DNA from: an uncultured Eubacteriales bacterium
Lineage (GTDB): Bacteria > Bacillota > Clostridia > Oscillospirales > Oscillospiraceae
Length of the DNA: 64,000 nt
Direction: 5' to 3'
Assembly: GCA_900079765.1 (NCBI GenBank)
Contig: LT599017.1
Coordinates: 1,304,278 to 1,368,277 of the forward strand
The translations under genes and the position numbers were made by a program. The notes below the pieces were generated by a model. It saw only the letters and a program-made list of their open reading frames with translations. It was not told the DNA's origin and made no database searches. Of the stretch, positions 18,876 through 26,489 are shown piece after piece; the stretch's first letter is position 1, and every line of letters starts with the position of its first letter.

Positions 18876-18888
18876 ACCTCCCCATTGA

Positions 18889-19059
18889 GAGCTGGATTTG
18901 CTGGATGCCGATCTAACCCAGGTAAAAGTTCAATATGTAGATACTTCGACTCCCAGAAGAAGGGGGATTGGCGGGGCGCACAGCAGTGAAGAGTTCTTTA
19001 AAAATGATGTGCAAATTGTCAAGTCAATTCCCAGCCAGGACATACTGGGTGTTACCTAA
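18889..19059 (+). pseudogene. Toxin C-terminal stub
   Basis: 57 codons, ELDLLDADLTQ then VKVQYVDTSTP, GIGGAHSSEEFFKNDVQIVK and a stop after ILGVT. The GGAH-x3-EFFKNDVQI pattern looks like the end of a toxin tip. No N-terminal region; preceded in frame by a stop codon. Its immunity gene probably begins at 19112. Confidence 0.5.
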
Positions 19060-19111
19060 TCGTATAGGACAAATAAAGTGTTAGGTGATTATTGGGAGGG
19101 CTTTGATTCAC

Positions 19112-19492
19112 ATGGTGAACGAGGATAAATACTACAAAGGTTTTGAGGGTGAGCCACAGATAGTTTTTCAAACACAGCCGGATGGTATGAAATTGGTTGT
19201 TTGGAATGGATACTTTGAGACGTTACTTGAGCGAATGCTTGACCAGGGCATACCTCCGCAAGGAATACTGGGTACTTTTGTGAAGCGGTCAGGATGGTAT
19301 GATAAAAGTCCATGGGAAATAAAAGATATCAATGCTGCTGTACAGCAGTTCAAGATGGTTCGGGTAGAGCAGCTAAGAGATGCACATGCGTTGGAGCTGA
19401 CAGCAGATTTGCCGGGGCTACTTGAGCAGTTAATTGCCTTTCTGGAAGAAACGGTATCAAAAAAGCAGCGTGTTTTTTTGGAATATGAGTAG
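19112..19492 (+). CDS. Immunity-like protein for the stub at 18889
   Basis: 126 residues from the ATG at 19112 with GGGAGGG about 11 bases ahead; an earlier in-frame start at 19085 has no site. Contains LVVWNGYFETLLERMLDQG and GLLEQLIAFLEETVSKKQRV. Family not recognised. Followed by a hairpin terminator. Confidence 0.6.
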   Translation: MVNEDKYYKGFEGEPQIVFQTQPDGMKLVVWNGYFETLLERMLDQGIPPQGILGTFVKRSGWYDKSPWEIKDINAAVQQFKMVRVEQLRDAHALELTADLPGLLEQLIAFLEETVSKKQRVFLEYE

Positions 19493-19517
19493 GGACTAAA
19501 ATCAAATGAAGAGCCTT

Positions 19518-19560
19518 GAGAGGCCGATTGACACCGCGCGGTGTCGGTCGGCCTCTTTGC
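19518..19560 (+). terminator. Hairpin/terminator repeat, copy 8
   Basis: GAGGCCGATTGACACCGC and GCGGTGTCGGTCGGCCTC, then TTTGCTTTTT. Ends the last cassette of the array. Confidence 0.85.
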
Positions 19561-19763
19561 TTTTTCCGCCGGGAGCATGGATATGCGCTGGATGAAAACG
19601 ATCGCCACCTCGGAGGATGCGGCAAAAACAAAATAATAGGGAGATTTTCTCCGGCGAGCAGGTCTATATTTTCCAGCAGCAAAATGGGAAATGCCAGGAG
19701 TCGTTGATATGCAAAGGCTTTCTGGGTTTCGTGATTATTGATAATGAGCAAATTTCGGGGGGC

Positions 19764-19792
19764 TTTTCAATTTCCACAAAGGCGTGTATGAT
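19764..19792 (+). promoter_or_regulatory. Promoter of the phage structural operon
   Basis: TTTTCA, 17 bases, TATGAT, the same as in front of toxin genes 1 and 2. Flanks are conserved on both sides (CGGGGGGC before, AAGAACAACA after), implying shared regulation. Confidence 0.65.
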
Positions 19793-19872
19793 AAGAACAA
19801 CATAAGAGATTACACGATAAAAACAATTCTCATCATACCGAAAAAGAGGAAAAGCAAAAACCAAGAGCCCCG

Positions 19873-19918
19873 AGAGGCCGATTGACACCGTAAGGTGTCG
19901 GTCGGCCTCTTTTGTTTT
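19873..19918 (+). terminator. Leader hairpin/terminator repeat, copy 9
   Basis: GAGGCCGATTGACACC, loop GTAA, GGTGTCGGTCGGCCTC and TTTTGTTTTT. Lies between the operon promoter and the first structural gene. Confidence 0.85.
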
Positions 19919-19989
19919 TCCCGGCGGGGCATAAGCGCAGGCGGCCCCGCCGGGGAAGCAGAGAAAGGCAAAAGAAGAGGAGGACAAAA

Positions 19990-20226
19990 ATGCTGGAAGT
20001 TTTGATGGTTTTGACCGTGCTGAACACGGCCCTGGCTGCCGCCGCGCTGACGGTTGGCGTGCTGGGGGGGAGAAGGGACAGGCGCGCCGGGGACGCCCCG
20101 CCGGACAGGGAAGACGATGAGGCCGAGGAGAAGAGGCCCTTCAAACTCTCCGACGCCAAGCTGCAGGAGGGGATCAACAACCTGATGGGCTACGAGGTGG
20201 GCGGCAAGCGGGGTGACGAGGAATGA
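19990..20226 (+). CDS. Small membrane protein at the head of the virion operon
   Basis: 78 residues: an N-terminal hydrophobic segment (VLMVLTVLNTALAAAALTVG), a charged middle rich in Arg/Asp/Glu and a short helical tail. Stop overlaps the portal start by 4 bases (ATGA). Function unknown; no terminase motif. Confidence 0.65.
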   Translation: MLEVLMVLTVLNTALAAAALTVGVLGGRRDRRAGDAPPDREDDEAEEKRPFKLSDAKLQEGINNLMGYEVGGKRGDEE

Positions 20227-21848
20227 ACGTGACGCCGCAGAAAATCTGGACTGAGTACAATAAGGGCCTCGACTTCAAGAGCCAGCTCGACCTGTACGAG
20301 ACCGTGAAGAACAACGAGAACTTCTACATCGGCAGGCAGTGGGAGGGCGTGCAGTCGAACGGCCTGCCCACGCCGGTATTCAACTTCATCAAGCGCATCA
20401 TCCTCTTCCTGGTGGCCTCCACCGCCGCCGACAACATCAAGCTGGCGGCGTCCCCCATGGGGTGCACGGGGCAGTTTAACGGGGTGGAGACCGAAAAGCT
20501 CTGCTCGGTGGTCAACGACCAGTTTGAGGTGCTCTTCGAGCGCAACAAGATGGGCAAGCTCATCCGGGACTTTATGCGCAACGCCGCCGTGGATGGCGAC
20601 GGGTGCCTCTACTGCTGGTTCGACCCGGAGGAGGAGACCGGCCAGGACGCGAAGGGGAACATTCGGGTGGAGCTTTTGGAGAACACGCGGGTCTTCTTCG
20701 GGAATCCCAACAGCCCCGACGTGCAGGGCCAGCCCTACCTCATCATCTCCCGCCGGGAGCTGGTGGGGGACGCAAGGGAGGAGGCCGAGCGGAACGGCGA
20801 GAGCGCAGAGGAAATTCAGAGCGACACGGACGACGCATCCGACCGCTTTGACGCCATGACAGACGGCAAGGTGACCACCCTCACCAAGTTCTGGAGGGAC
20901 AAGGAGACCGGGACCGTCTGGTGTGCCAGGACGGCCAAGAACACCTGGGTGCGCCGCCCCTGGGACACCGGGCAGAAACGCTACCCCATCAGCTGGCTGA
21001 ACTGGGACTATGTGCCCGGCTGCTACCACGGCCAGGCCGCCGTGACGGGGCTGATCCCCAACCAGGTGTTTGTGAACAAGCTTTTCGCCATGACCATGAT
21101 CAGCCTAATGACCACCGCCTATCCCAAGGTGGTGTATGACAAGACCCGCATCGCCAAGTGGGACTCCCGGGTGGGGGCCGCCATCGGCGTGAACGGCGGC
21201 GACGTGGGAAACGTGGCCCGGACCATCGACCCGGCCACCATCTCCCCCCAGGTGAGCCAGTTTATCCAGCAGGCCATCGGCCTCACGAAGGAGTTTATGG
21301 GAGCTACCGACGCGGCCCTAGGCAACGTGCGCCCGGACAACACCAGCGCTATCATCGCGCTGCAGAAGGCGTCCAGCGTGCCCATGGAGCTCACCAAGCA
21401 AAACCTCTTCCAGTGCATCGAGGACATGGGGAACATCTGGCTCGACCTGATGCGGGTGTACTACGGGGAGCGGTATGTGGAGAAACAGGGCGCCGCGGAG
21501 CTGTTTGATTTCTCGGTGCTGGAGGAGGTGCCGCTCTCCCTCAAGCTGGACGTGGGCGGCAGCGCGTACTGGAGCGAGATAGCCCAGATGAACACGCTCG
21601 ATAATCTCCTCACACAGGGGAAGATTTCCGTCATCGACTACCTGGAGCGGGTGCCCAACGGGTACATCTCCAACCAGCAGGAGCTCATCGAGACGCTCAA
21701 GGAGCGGGAGGCGGCCAAGCAGGCGCCGCAGATGCCGCAGCAGGCACCGCAGATACCGCAGGGCGGGGCCAGCCCCTCTATGGGGAGCCCCGGCCCGAAC
21801 CCCCTCGCCGCGCTGGCGGCGGGACAAAATTTAGGCAATCTTCACTAG
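20223..21848 (+). CDS. Phage portal protein
   Basis: 541 residues. N-terminal region ENFYIGRQWEGVQSNGLPTP and later PISWLNWDYVPGCYHGQA are typical of short-tailed-phage-type portal proteins; the C-terminus is Gln/Pro-rich (QAPQMPQQAPQIPQGG). It would form the ring through which DNA enters and leaves the capsid. No terminase gene precedes it within the window, which is unusual because large terminase normally lies just upstream. Confidence 0.85.
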   Translation: MNVTPQKIWTEYNKGLDFKSQLDLYETVKNNENFYIGRQWEGVQSNGLPTPVFNFIKRIILFLVASTAADNIKLAASPMGCTGQFNGVETEKLCSVVNDQFEVLFERNKMGKLIRDFMRNAAVDGDGCLYCWFDPEEETGQDAKGNIRVELLENTRVFFGNPNSPDVQGQPYLIISRRELVGDAREEAERNGESAEEIQSDTDDASDRFDAMTDGKVTTLTKFWRDKETGTVWCARTAKNTWVRRPWDTGQKRYPISWLNWDYVPGCYHGQAAVTGLIPNQVFVNKLFAMTMISLMTTAYPKVVYDKTRIAKWDSRVGAAIGVNGGDVGNVARTIDPATISPQVSQFIQQAIGLTKEFMGATDAALGNVRPDNTSAIIALQKASSVPMELTKQNLFQCIEDMGNIWLDLMRVYYGERYVEKQGAAELFDFSVLEEVPLSLKLDVGGSAYWSEIAQMNTLDNLLTQGKISVIDYLERVPNGYISNQQELIETLKEREAAKQAPQMPQQAPQIPQGGASPSMGSPGPNPLAALAAGQNLGNLH

Positions 21849-21872
21849 ACCAAGTGAAAGGAGCAAATAGAA

Positions 21873-22604
21873 ATGGACGAGCAGGAAAACAGCATTTTGA
21901 CCGACGAGGAGGAGCTCCGCGCCGCCTGGGAGGCGGAGGGCCCCACCGAGGAGGAGCCGGAGCCCGAGACAGCACAGGAGCAGGCGGGCGAGGCTGACGG
22001 CCGGGAGGACGACTGGGAAGAGGAGAGCGGCCCAGACCAGGGCGGCGACGCTTTTACCCTGAAGCACCTGGACGAGGTAAAGACCGTGAACCGGGACGAG
22101 GTGGTGGTTCTGGCCCAGAAGGGCATGGACTACGACCGGATCCGGCAGGAGCGGGACCAGTTGCGCGCCCACCGCCAGGAGGTGGACCCGGCGCTGGAGC
22201 TGGTGCGCTCCTTCGCAAGCCGCAGCGGCATGGACCTGGGGGGCTATCTCGACTACTGCCGAAAGCAGGAGCTGACGGCCCTCGGGTACAGCGAGCGCGG
22301 CGCCGCCACCCAGGTGGCGGAAGAAAGACGCACGCAGGCGAGAGAGCGGGATATGCGCGCCTTCATTGAGACTTACCCCGACGTGAAGGCGGAGACCATT
22401 CCGGCAGAGGTGTGGCAGCGGGTCGCCAGAGGTGATAGCCTGAGCTCCGCCTACACCATGTACCAGAACAGGACTCTGGAGCACCGCCTCTCCGCCGAGC
22501 GGCAGAACCAGCAAAACCGCCAGCGTACCCCCGGGGGCCTGAATCACGGCCTCGTGGGGGACCGGCGGGATGAGATCGACAAGCTGTGGTATGGGGAGGA
22601 CTGA
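21873..22604 (+). CDS. Scaffold-like protein
   Basis: 243 residues, very acidic N-terminus (EEEPEPETAQEQ), helical middle (YDRIRQERDQLRAHRQEV) and Gln/Arg-rich end. Position between portal and capsid, size and charge fit a capsid scaffolding protein. Sequence alone does not exclude another internal head protein. Confidence 0.7.
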   Translation: MDEQENSILTDEEELRAAWEAEGPTEEEPEPETAQEQAGEADGREDDWEEESGPDQGGDAFTLKHLDEVKTVNRDEVVVLAQKGMDYDRIRQERDQLRAHRQEVDPALELVRSFASRSGMDLGGYLDYCRKQELTALGYSERGAATQVAEERRTQARERDMRAFIETYPDVKAETIPAEVWQRVARGDSLSSAYTMYQNRTLEHRLSAERQNQQNRQRTPGGLNHGLVGDRRDEIDKLWYGED

Positions 22605-22639
22605 CCAGAAGCGGGAGCTTAGGCGCATAGGGGAGCCTG

Positions 22640-22890
22640 GAGTCGGAGGGAAGACGACCCGGCCATGCGACCAAAGCGAGCGTGACAGGAGAAGCGCTAA
22701 GCGCCCGGGAGCAGGCGGATAACGACGGAGCGGAGTGAAAACGCAGAGGGGACAACGTCCCCGGCGCGTTTTTGCACAGTCGGAGGAGTTATACGCCGTC
22801 GCGGAGGGCACGAAGCGTGACAGGGGAGCGCTTCCGCCGCCGAGCAAGAGAGGGCGGGCATGCTGCCCCACAAACTAGGATGAGTGCCCG
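22640..22890 (+). repeat. Repeat D, copy 1 (between scaffold and capsid)
   Basis: A 300-base gap without a gene. It contains AGCGCCCGGGAGCAGGCGG, GACGGAGCGGAGTGAAAA, a small hairpin (GGGGACAACGTCCCC), GTTTTTGCACAGTCGGAGG and twice GCGTGACAGG. Related sequence at 23970-24110, 24613-24670 and 41170-41270. Confidence 0.65.
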
Positions 22891-22914
22891 AGAGGGCAGA
22901 AAGGAATGAAAAAT

Positions 22915-23967
22915 ATGGCAATTAATTTGACCGGTAAATTTTCCGACAAGGTGGCCGAGCGCTTTTCCATGAAGAGCCTTACCGACGCCTTTTCCGGCAA
23001 GGACTACGATTTCTCCGGCGTGAAGAGCATCAAGATCTACTCGGTGGACAGCGTGCCCGTGGGCGACTACACCCGCTCCGGCACCGCCCGGTTCGGCAAT
23101 CTCGTGGAGCTGGGCGACACCGTGCAGGAGATGATGATGACCCAGGACAAGGGGTTCACCTTCTCCGTGGACGCGGGCAACAACGCCGAGCAGCTCAACA
23201 TCAAGCAGGTGGCCCAGCGCCTCAAGCGCAACTGGGACGAGCGGGCCACCCCCCTCATCGACATGTACCGTTTCTCCAGGTGGATGAACGGCGCGGGCCT
23301 GGTGAGCGCCGAGAGCGCCGCGCTCACCAAGAGCAACATCGTGGAGAAGATCATGAACGGCACCGCCGCCATGTCGAACGCCCTGGTGCCCCTGACGGGC
23401 CGCACCCTCTTTATCCGCGAGAGCGTCTACATCAACGTGAAGCTCGCCAGCGAGGTGGTGGGCATCGACCGCCTGGGCGGCAAGAGCGTGGAGAGCGGCG
23501 TGGTGGGCGAGCTGGACGGCATGAAGATCGTCCGGGTGCCCGACAGCTACTTCCCCGCGGGCGTCAACTTCCTCATCAAGTACAAGAACGCCACTGTGGA
23601 CCCCATGAAGCTCAAGACCCTGCGGGTCCAGAAGAACCCCATGGGCATCGACGGCGACGTGGGCGAGTGCCGCTTCCTGCACGACTCCTTCGTGCTGGGC
23701 GCCAAGGTGAACGGCCTTTATATGAGCGTGGAGGCGGCAAAGACGGCTGCTAATCCCGCCATCGCCGTGGCGGCCGGCAAGGCCACCATCACCTGCGCCA
23801 CCAGCGGCGCGGCCATCAGGTACACCACCGACGGCACCGATCCCAAGACCTCCGCCACCGCCGCGGACTACTCCGCCGCCGTGGACGCGGCCTCCGGCAC
23901 CGCCGTCCGGGCCTACGCCGCCAAGGCGGGCTTGATGAACTCCGGCGTGACCGAGGTTATTGCGTAA
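22915..23967 (+). CDS. Major capsid protein with C-terminal Ig-like domain
   Basis: About 350 residues. The start at 22915 is preferred because AGAAAGG lies 9 bases ahead; the ATG at 22906 is too close. Residues 1-270 have the order and size of HK97-fold capsid proteins of this gene set. The last 85 residues (ATITCATSGAAIRYTTDGTD, then GTAVRAYAAKAG) match the chitobiase/hexosaminidase C-terminal Ig-like domain, probably displayed on the head surface. Placement after portal and scaffold supports the call. Confidence 0.8.
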   Translation: MAINLTGKFSDKVAERFSMKSLTDAFSGKDYDFSGVKSIKIYSVDSVPVGDYTRSGTARFGNLVELGDTVQEMMMTQDKGFTFSVDAGNNAEQLNIKQVAQRLKRNWDERATPLIDMYRFSRWMNGAGLVSAESAALTKSNIVEKIMNGTAAMSNALVPLTGRTLFIRESVYINVKLASEVVGIDRLGGKSVESGVVGELDGMKIVRVPDSYFPAGVNFLIKYKNATVDPMKLKTLRVQKNPMGIDGDVGECRFLHDSFVLGAKVNGLYMSVEAAKTAANPAIAVAAGKATITCATSGAAIRYTTDGTDPKTSATAADYSAAVDAASGTAVRAYAAKAGLMNSGVTEVIA

Positions 23968-23969
23968 GG

Positions 23970-24110
23970 AGAAGCGCGGAGCGCCCGGGAGCAGGCGGAT
24001 AACGACGGAGCGGAGTGAAAATGGGAAGGGGCAAGGCCCCTGGAGCATTTTTACGCAGTCGGAGGGAAAGCGACCCGACCGCGAGGCGTGCGAGGCGCGA
24101 CAGCACGGAG
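23970..24110 (+). repeat. Repeat D, copy 2
   Basis: Contains GCGCCCGGGAGCAGGCGGAT, GACGGAGCGGAGTGAAAA, hairpin GGGGCAAGGCCCC, ATTTTTACGCAGTCGGAGGG and GCGTGACAAAAG. Very similar to 22690-22790. Confidence 0.65.
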
Positions 24111-24121
24111 CGTGACAAAAG

Positions 24122-24162
24122 TGCGGGGTAAGGAGACTTACTCCTTACCCCGCGCCTTTTGA
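24122..24162 (+). terminator. Hairpin inside the structural operon
   Basis: GCGGGGTAAGGAG, loop ACTTA, CTCCTTACCCCGC, then GCCTTTTGATT. A strong stem with a short T run between capsid and connector genes, suggesting partial termination or an RNA processing site. Confidence 0.65.
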
Positions 24163-24180
24163 TTCGATGGAGGTGAACGT

Positions 24181-24612
24181 ATGACAACAGCACAGCAGGT
24201 CTTTGAGCTGGCAATGCACCTGATGGACGAGGTGAACGAGAGCAGCGGCAAGGCGGACACCGCGGACACCAAGGAGTACAAAAATCGCGCGCTGGCGATT
24301 TTAAACGTCCTGCGGGTGGAGTGCTACCCAGCCTCTGATACCTATGCGGCGCAGCCGGGGAAACGCCCGGTATGCGCGGAGATCAAGAGCTTTGAAGAGG
24401 CCGTCGGCCTGGACGACGGGATTTGTCAGGGCGTGCTGCCCTATGGGCTGGCGGCCCATCTTTTCCTGGACGAGAACCCGGGTGTGGCGAGCTATTTTCA
24501 GCAGCGGTACGAGGAGCGGCTTTCCGCCGCCGGGCGGGGAGTGCCTGCAGGGAGCGAGAGCATCGAGAATCTGTACGGCGGGATCGAGTTTGGACAGTTT
24601 GCGCATTGGTAG
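24181..24612 (+). CDS. Head-tail connector/adaptor-like protein
   Basis: 143 residues, helical, with LPYGLAAHLFLDENPGVASY near the middle-to-end. Small helical protein following the capsid in the usual connector slot. Ribosome site GGAGGTG precedes the ATG. Assignment rests on order, size and pattern. Confidence 0.65.
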   Translation: MTTAQQVFELAMHLMDEVNESSGKADTADTKEYKNRALAILNVLRVECYPASDTYAAQPGKRPVCAEIKSFEEAVGLDDGICQGVLPYGLAAHLFLDENPGVASYFQQRYEERLSAAGRGVPAGSESIENLYGGIEFGQFAHW

Positions 24613-24670
24613 AAGCGCGGAGCGCCCGGGAGCAGGGGAGTAAGACGCGGATCGGAGCGAGAGGCGTGAC
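24613..24670 (+). repeat. Repeat D, short copy 3
   Basis: GCGCGGAGCGCCCGGGAGCA, GTAAGACGCGG and AGGCGTGACAAGGGGG. A shortened version of the repeat D unit between connector and tail genes. Confidence 0.6.
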
Positions 24671-24684
24671 AAGGGGGACGAGAT

Positions 24685-26460
24685 ATGTCAAAGGTTGTGG
24701 CAAACGACAGCACAAAAATTTTTCAAATACAGAAGTGGTTCGGCCTAAACGAGAACCCTGACGGCGACACCGGGCTCAAAATGGGCGAGGCTGCCGAGAT
24801 GCGGAATTTCCGCGTGACGCGGGAAAACCACCTTCAGATCCGCCCCGGCTACGCGCCCGTATGCGACCTCGCGGCGGGACAGCCGGTGCGCGGGCTGTGG
24901 TGCGGGTACGTGGCGGGGGTACGGCATCTGCTGGCGGCATGCGGCGGACACATCTGGGACATCGGCGCGGATTGGACGGCGACGGATCTCGGGGAAGTCA
25001 ACGGCGCGGACGTATTCTTCTTTGATTTTTCCAAGAAGGTGTACATGCTCACCGGCCAGGAGTACTACTGCTGGGATGGGGAGACGCCTACACTTCAGGT
25101 CGTGGAGGGGTACGTGCCCACCGTGGCCACGGCCACGGTTCCCTCAGGCGGCGGCACGCTGCTGGAGAACCCCAACCTCCTGACCGGGAAGAAGAGACAG
25201 GAGTTTTCCCCGGATGGGACCGGAAAAGTGTTTCACCTTGTTGAAGAGGAAATCGACGAGGTACTTTCAGTAGAAGGGACGAGCATTGGGCATACGGTGG
25301 ATAAGGCAGCCGGGACCGTGACCTTTGAGTCTGCGCCGGAGAAGGGGACAAACACCATTTCTATTACATGGCGGAAGGGGGACGGAGACCGGGAGAAAAT
25401 TTCGGGGATGCGTTTCGCCGAGCTCTATAACGGCTCCTCGGACAGCCGGGTCTTCCTGTACGGAAACGGGACCAACGAGACGCGGTACAGTGATATCGAC
25501 CGGGTGTATCTGCCAAACGCCGAGTATTTTCCAGATCTTAATACCATGGCCGTGGACAGCGCAAACACCCCCATCACAGCCATGATACGCCACTATGACC
25601 GGCTGCTGGTTTTCAAGACCGACTCGGCTCACTCGGCTCAGTACGGTACAATCACCTCGGCGGACGGGCGTGTGATTCCGGCCTTTTACGCCTCGCCCCT
25701 GAACCGGGAAATCGGCTGCGGGGCGCCTGGACAGGTGAAGTTGGTGGAGAACGACGCAAGAACGGTGTTTGGGCGGGGCGTATACCGCTGGACCCTCACT
25801 GTGGGTGCAAGCCGGGACGAGCGCAACGCCCAGCGTATCTCGGAGCGAGTAGAGGCCACTCTGGGGGAGTTCGATCTGGCGCAGACCGTCGCTTTCGACG
25901 ATGAGGAGCGGCAGGAGTACTATCTGGTCTGCGGTGGCCGGGCGCTGGTACATAACTACGCCGCCAACGTGTGGTACTACTATGACGATTTCCCAGCCCT
26001 CTGCATGGAGCGGATGGATGGTGAAGTCTACTTCGGGACGGCGGACGGGCGGCTGATGCACCTATCCACGCAGTACCGCAACGACGACCTCACGCCCATA
26101 GACGCATACTGGGAGAGCGGGGCGATGGCCTTCGGGAAGGACTGGGGGCGTAAGCACAGCAGTACCATGTGGGTCTCTATAAAGCCGGAGAGTCAGGCGC
26201 AACTCACAGTGACGGCACAGAGCAACTTAAAATCCAACTATGCGAGAAAGCTGGTGGCGTCGGGCCTGTCAAGCTTTGGAAACGTCAGTTTTTCGCGTTG
26301 GAGTTTTAGTACAAACCGCAAGCCTCAGGTGATACGGGTGCGGCTGAAGATCAAGAAATTTACCTACTATACCCTGATTTTTGAGAGCAGGTCCACCTCG
26401 GCCACAGCCACGGTGCTGGGGGTGGATATGCAGGTGAGATATATGGGAAATGTGAAATGA
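24685..26460 (+). CDS. Tail hub/stabilisation protein
   Basis: 591 residues, beta-rich, with repeated short units such as VRHLLAACGGHIWDIGADW, YYCWDGETPTL, FLYGNGTNETRYSDI and VWYYYDDFPALCM, consistent with a beta-propeller tail protein of short-tailed phages (P22 gp10-like role). Immediately upstream of the fibre gene. No secretion signal. Confidence 0.65.
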   Translation: MSKVVANDSTKIFQIQKWFGLNENPDGDTGLKMGEAAEMRNFRVTRENHLQIRPGYAPVCDLAAGQPVRGLWCGYVAGVRHLLAACGGHIWDIGADWTATDLGEVNGADVFFFDFSKKVYMLTGQEYYCWDGETPTLQVVEGYVPTVATATVPSGGGTLLENPNLLTGKKRQEFSPDGTGKVFHLVEEEIDEVLSVEGTSIGHTVDKAAGTVTFESAPEKGTNTISITWRKGDGDREKISGMRFAELYNGSSDSRVFLYGNGTNETRYSDIDRVYLPNAEYFPDLNTMAVDSANTPITAMIRHYDRLLVFKTDSAHSAQYGTITSADGRVIPAFYASPLNREIGCGAPGQVKLVENDARTVFGRGVYRWTLTVGASRDERNAQRISERVEATLGEFDLAQTVAFDDEERQEYYLVCGGRALVHNYAANVWYYYDDFPALCMERMDGEVYFGTADGRLMHLSTQYRNDDLTPIDAYWESGAMAFGKDWGRKHSSTMWVSIKPESQAQLTVTAQSNLKSNYARKLVASGLSSFGNVSFSRWSFSTNRKPQVIRVRLKIKKFTYYTLIFESRSTSATATVLGVDMQVRYMGNVK

Positions 26461-26489
26461 GCGAAGCGTGACAATATGGAGGTGCAATT

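Larger units (their letters stand above)
19510..19918 (+). repeat. Control block, copy 3 (ahead of the phage operon)
   Basis: Same components as the blocks at 2299 and 10311, including the gene remnant GGGAGCATGGATATGCGCTG and TCTATATTTTCC. It leads into the virion structural operon rather than a toxin gene. The leader between promoter and second hairpin is longer here by about 50 bases. Confidence 0.8.

Noticed and set aside
20190-21029. 279-residue leftward frame opposite the portal gene
   Set aside because: Antisense to a clear portal gene, with no motif or ribosome site.
22789-24048. 419-residue leftward frame opposite the capsid gene
   Set aside because: Rich in His/Gly/Val/Leu, mirrors the codon pattern of the capsid gene and has no recognisable domain.
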